A stretch of DNA of 39,133 bases from Mansonella perstans. Its lineage: Eukaryota > Nematoda > Chromadorea > Rhabditida > Onchocercidae. Below are positions 36,359-39,133 of the stretch, piece by piece. Both the position numbers and the translations under genes were made by a program. The stretch covers positions 1-39,133 of the forward strand of contig JBAMDO010000328.1 of NCBI GenBank assembly GCA_037074765.1. Reading direction: 5' to 3'. Position 1 is the stretch's first letter. Each line of letters opens with the position of its first letter. Below the pieces are notes generated by a model that worked only from the letters and a program-made list of their open reading frames with translations, had not been told where the DNA came from and did not search any database.

Positions 36359-39132
36359 CTACGATTCAGATTTAGAAAATTCAATACAAACTGTATGTCG
36401 TGATCCTGCTTCTTCTTGATGTTGCATTGCGGAAGTGTCCTGGACCGTTATACCTTCCTCAACATCTTCCATTTCTGGCCATAAATCTGTTTCAGCTTGC
36501 TGCATTCGATTTAAACGTTCACTCAAATCGCGCAGCGCTTTCTGCCTTAAAAGTTACCATCATTAAGTTCATTATAGAACAATCATTGCATCCAATTTAA
36601 TCAAAAGCTTCGATGAAATTAAGCTGAAGTACAGATTCAGTAGAAAAAAGATGGAAGTAAAGAATTCAGCAAGAATACAGTGCGTTAGTGACATTAAACA
36701 GTTGATGTCAACTGAAATATCAAAATATTTGAAAAATATAAGAAAAGTCCTACCGTCTTCTTTCTGTATCTCTTGTGTTTAAACCAGGAAGAATAACATT
36801 AACGGCATCTAGCTGCATTAAATCGACATGCCTTGTCATTGGTTTAAATAGGTTTACTCGTATCAAGCAAGTATTAACTGCTGATGATAGCATTCTCATT
36901 AATGGTTGTAACTTCGAAGGGAAGAGACTGAAACTATAGGAAAATAAAATGGATATTGCGTGCACCGAAAGAAACACTTGCAAATTTCACAATTCTTTTA
37001 AATTACAGAGTAACAATCCTCTAAATTTTTTTGAAAATTTCATATGATGAGGAACGATACAGTTTGCTTATGTAAAAATCGACCTATTTATCGCACATAA
37101 GATGAATGCATTGTGAGGGAAAGCAATTCAGGCTAGGATGGGTGACAGTATGCCATGTTGACTGATTGTGGACAAGCAATCTGAATTGCTGAAAACCTAA
37201 GCGGGTGGAATAGAAAGAATTGTTAGACAATAAACATTCAAGCCTCATTCCAAGACTCATCCATAGCACTGTTCGACATACAATTACGCTGTTGCCTAGT
37301 GATGTAGCATCACTGAAATCACTTTTTATGATTCCAGTGGATCTATCTCTTACATAAGATTCATAGATTTCTACATCGCTTTACTGAACCTTTAGCACTG
37401 CGTCGAATAAGCTACTCAACTAAGAAGTTACCCTAATGAACGCAACTGTGAAAAACTTAATGAGAATAATACAGATGCAATTTGTAAACATCATATGGCA
37501 TACGTTGCCCATGCAAAATGTTCGCTGGGGTCTCCTCTCGGCTCACTATCATGCGGTTGTAAATATCGTAAATACATCCAGCTTATCTGAATACCAGAGA
37601 GAATCTGAAGCAAGGAGACCCAACGGAGAAGGCCGAATCCAACCAAGAATAACGCGAAGACCAGAATACAAGAAGGAAGATGAGTATTTTTGATACGTCC
37701 AATTGGAGTCGTTAGAAGTATAGAATCTGGCAGGTACTGAAAGTACTGCATGTACGGATGATCAATATAGATTTTTTTAAAGAGTGATAAATTAAAAGTT
37801 ACAAAAAGATGGATGCGTAATCAACAACCAACAGTTTAGTTAAGTCTGTTTCTGTATGAGATTTAAATGATGAATCAAAGGAACATAAATCTTGGAAAGT
37901 TTCTAAAATTTCTGAAGGGAAATAAAACTCCTACCTGTTTCATGGCAACACAAACAGCGGAACAAGCCGATGGCAAACCAAATATATGGGTCCGGAAAAA
38001 AAAACTATCATTTACTGTTATAACAAATGTTAGTAATGCCAAAATCGCGACTAGAAGTGATGATCCAATCTAGAAGTGGATAAGCTTTTCATCTTTGATT
38101 TCAAATGAATCAATAAATATTCTGACAATGAACAAAATTATATGACCAGTTTATTTCAACTTAGTGAAGTTCATTTCGACCTAGTTTAATATATTATTCA
38201 CTTTGTTCAGCCAACAATATCCCAACAAAAAAATGGATTAAAGAATAAATTGACGATTGGCATTTATATACTCTCTTACTCAAGCAACAATGAACGAACG
38301 CCCAAAGAACCAGGTGATCAGCTATTACCATGAAGTGTACGAGTTATAACAATATATCAAATAAGTACAGGGAGTGGTGTATTGTTTTAGCATTAAAGAA
38401 AGTTGGATGGAAAATAGTTGGATGAAAACACCACTTAATTTTCAGGAGTTAAATATATCATTTTGGTTTTCCGTCAGTGAACATCAGCGTATTCTGTGTT
38501 CACAGCGGAATATACTGCTAATCACTGATGAGAAATCTGCTATTTGAGCGATGTCCAAGTTGACCGCTGATTAGAAATGAACAAAATCAAGTACGTTTTA
38601 AAATGATGTGGCGCATAAATTACACCTGAACAATGCTTAAATATTTGATGGTTTCGAACATGCCCCAGTTTGGCTCGATTAATGATGCCACATGATGAAG
38701 ATTCCATACCAGTAAAATTACAGCAAAAATATTGGTCTCGATAACAAAATTTGTTAACAGCCGCCACAATTCAAACCGCACCAGGCCATCACCAGTTAAT
38801 GAGAACAATTCAAAAATAATTTCAGAAAAAGATAAAATTCCACCTGAAAAAGGAAATTAATAAATCACGAGATGCTACATCTTAGTAATCAGCGACATCT
38901 CTGTTTGATAGAAAATAATAGGACAATTGCATCTTGTCATACGTATAACGTGACGTTAAACAATTTTGTGTTTACAAAAATTAATGAAGAACTCGATGAT
39001 GAATCCAGCACCCAAAATAAAAAATAGACAACTTTTATCTTATACAAATCGGTACGTCAAACTAACTAACCTAACGAAACTATACATAAACCAATCCGGA
39101 AAACTGGACGTGATTGCTTCAAATATAATGCC
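36359..39132 (-). CDS. TMEM115 family Golgi membrane protein, N-terminus beyond window
   Basis: Six minus-strand exons are visible: 39132-39063 (5' incomplete), 38843-38626, 38069-37935, 37736-37504, 36927-36754 and 36545-36359, giving 338 residues to TAG. All junctions close in frame. TMEM115 (PL6; DUF1751) is a rhomboid-like multi-pass Golgi protein implicated in retrograde transport. Collinear landmarks with human TMEM115 as I recall it are RFELWRLLTNFVIE, ASLIEPNWGMFETIKY, HIFGL...CVAMKQ, WMYLRYLQPHDSEPRGDPSEHFAWAT-LFPSKLQP, DAVNVILPGLNTRDTERRRQ and ALRDLSERL. About six hydrophobic segments precede a hydrophilic C-terminal tail of about 100 residues, presumably cytosolic. Residues 1-20 or so and the start codon lie past the right edge. 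The first visible donor (gtttga) is the weakest junction. The gene converges on choline kinase. Confidence 0.92.
37122..37190. repeat. Short inverted repeat in a TMEM115 intron
   Basis: AGCAATTCAG (37122-37131) and CTGAATTGCT (37181-37190) are exact inverted 10-mers around a 49-base spacer, in the 576-nt intron between exons 4 and 5. The intron is unusually G+C-rich for the region and may contain a mobile-element remnant. Confidence 0.4.
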
Positions 39133-39133
39133 A

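Noticed and set aside
37084..37269. 61-codon minus-strand open frame within a TMEM115 intron
   Set aside because: It lies wholly in the intron between exons 37736-37504 and 36927-36754. Its inclusion is not needed for the family alignment, which is continuous across the junction.

Overview
The window is strongly A+T-rich (roughly 70% by eye) and is studded with homopolymer runs and microsatellites. Its genes are split into short exons by introns with nematode-style splice sites: T-rich acceptors ending in CAG, and donors mostly gtaag or similar. Acceptor-like sites lie shortly before three start codons, as expected for spliced-leader trans-splicing. Together with an ephrin, choline kinase and TMEM115 gene set, this suggests a nuclear chromosome of a parasitic nematode, most probably a filarial worm. 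The species is an inference. I saw no bacterial genes, rRNA, tRNA or CRISPR array.

Layout. 1.7-2.6 kb holds a two-exon minus-strand gene for an 86-residue protein I do not recognise. From 2.6 to 22.3 kb there is about 20 kb with no exon I can support by protein similarity. It holds microsatellites, short tandem and inverted repeats and a few orphan open frames. 22.36-25.30 kb holds a nine-exon plus-strand ephrin gene (338 residues) with signal peptide and all four ephrin-domain cysteines. 25.3-30.0 kb is intergenic, with an (ATT)n tract and a CA-rich tract. 30.06-34.12 kb holds a nine-exon plus-strand choline kinase gene (398 residues) with the complete Brenner motif and kinase core. 34.1-36.36 kb is intergenic, with a 101-codon open frame and diverged repeats. 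36.36 kb to the right edge holds a minus-strand TMEM115-family gene. Its stop codon and six coding exons are visible, and its first residues lie beyond the window.

The genes do not form one pathway. Ephrin acts in cell-cell guidance at the surface, choline kinase in phosphatidylcholine synthesis in the cytosol, and TMEM115 in Golgi membranes. Choline kinase and TMEM115 are convergent, with stop codons about 2.2 kb apart. I assembled exons by hand by requiring frame continuity at every junction. All junctions close in frame, but three choices are weak: choline kinase exon 1, the acceptor of its exon 6, and its non-canonical GC donor after exon 4. I found no convincing new multi-gene system. 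The best leads are the 86-residue gene, the GC-AG intron, an in-frame 27-bp duplication and a possible 7-nt poison microexon in the ephrin gene.
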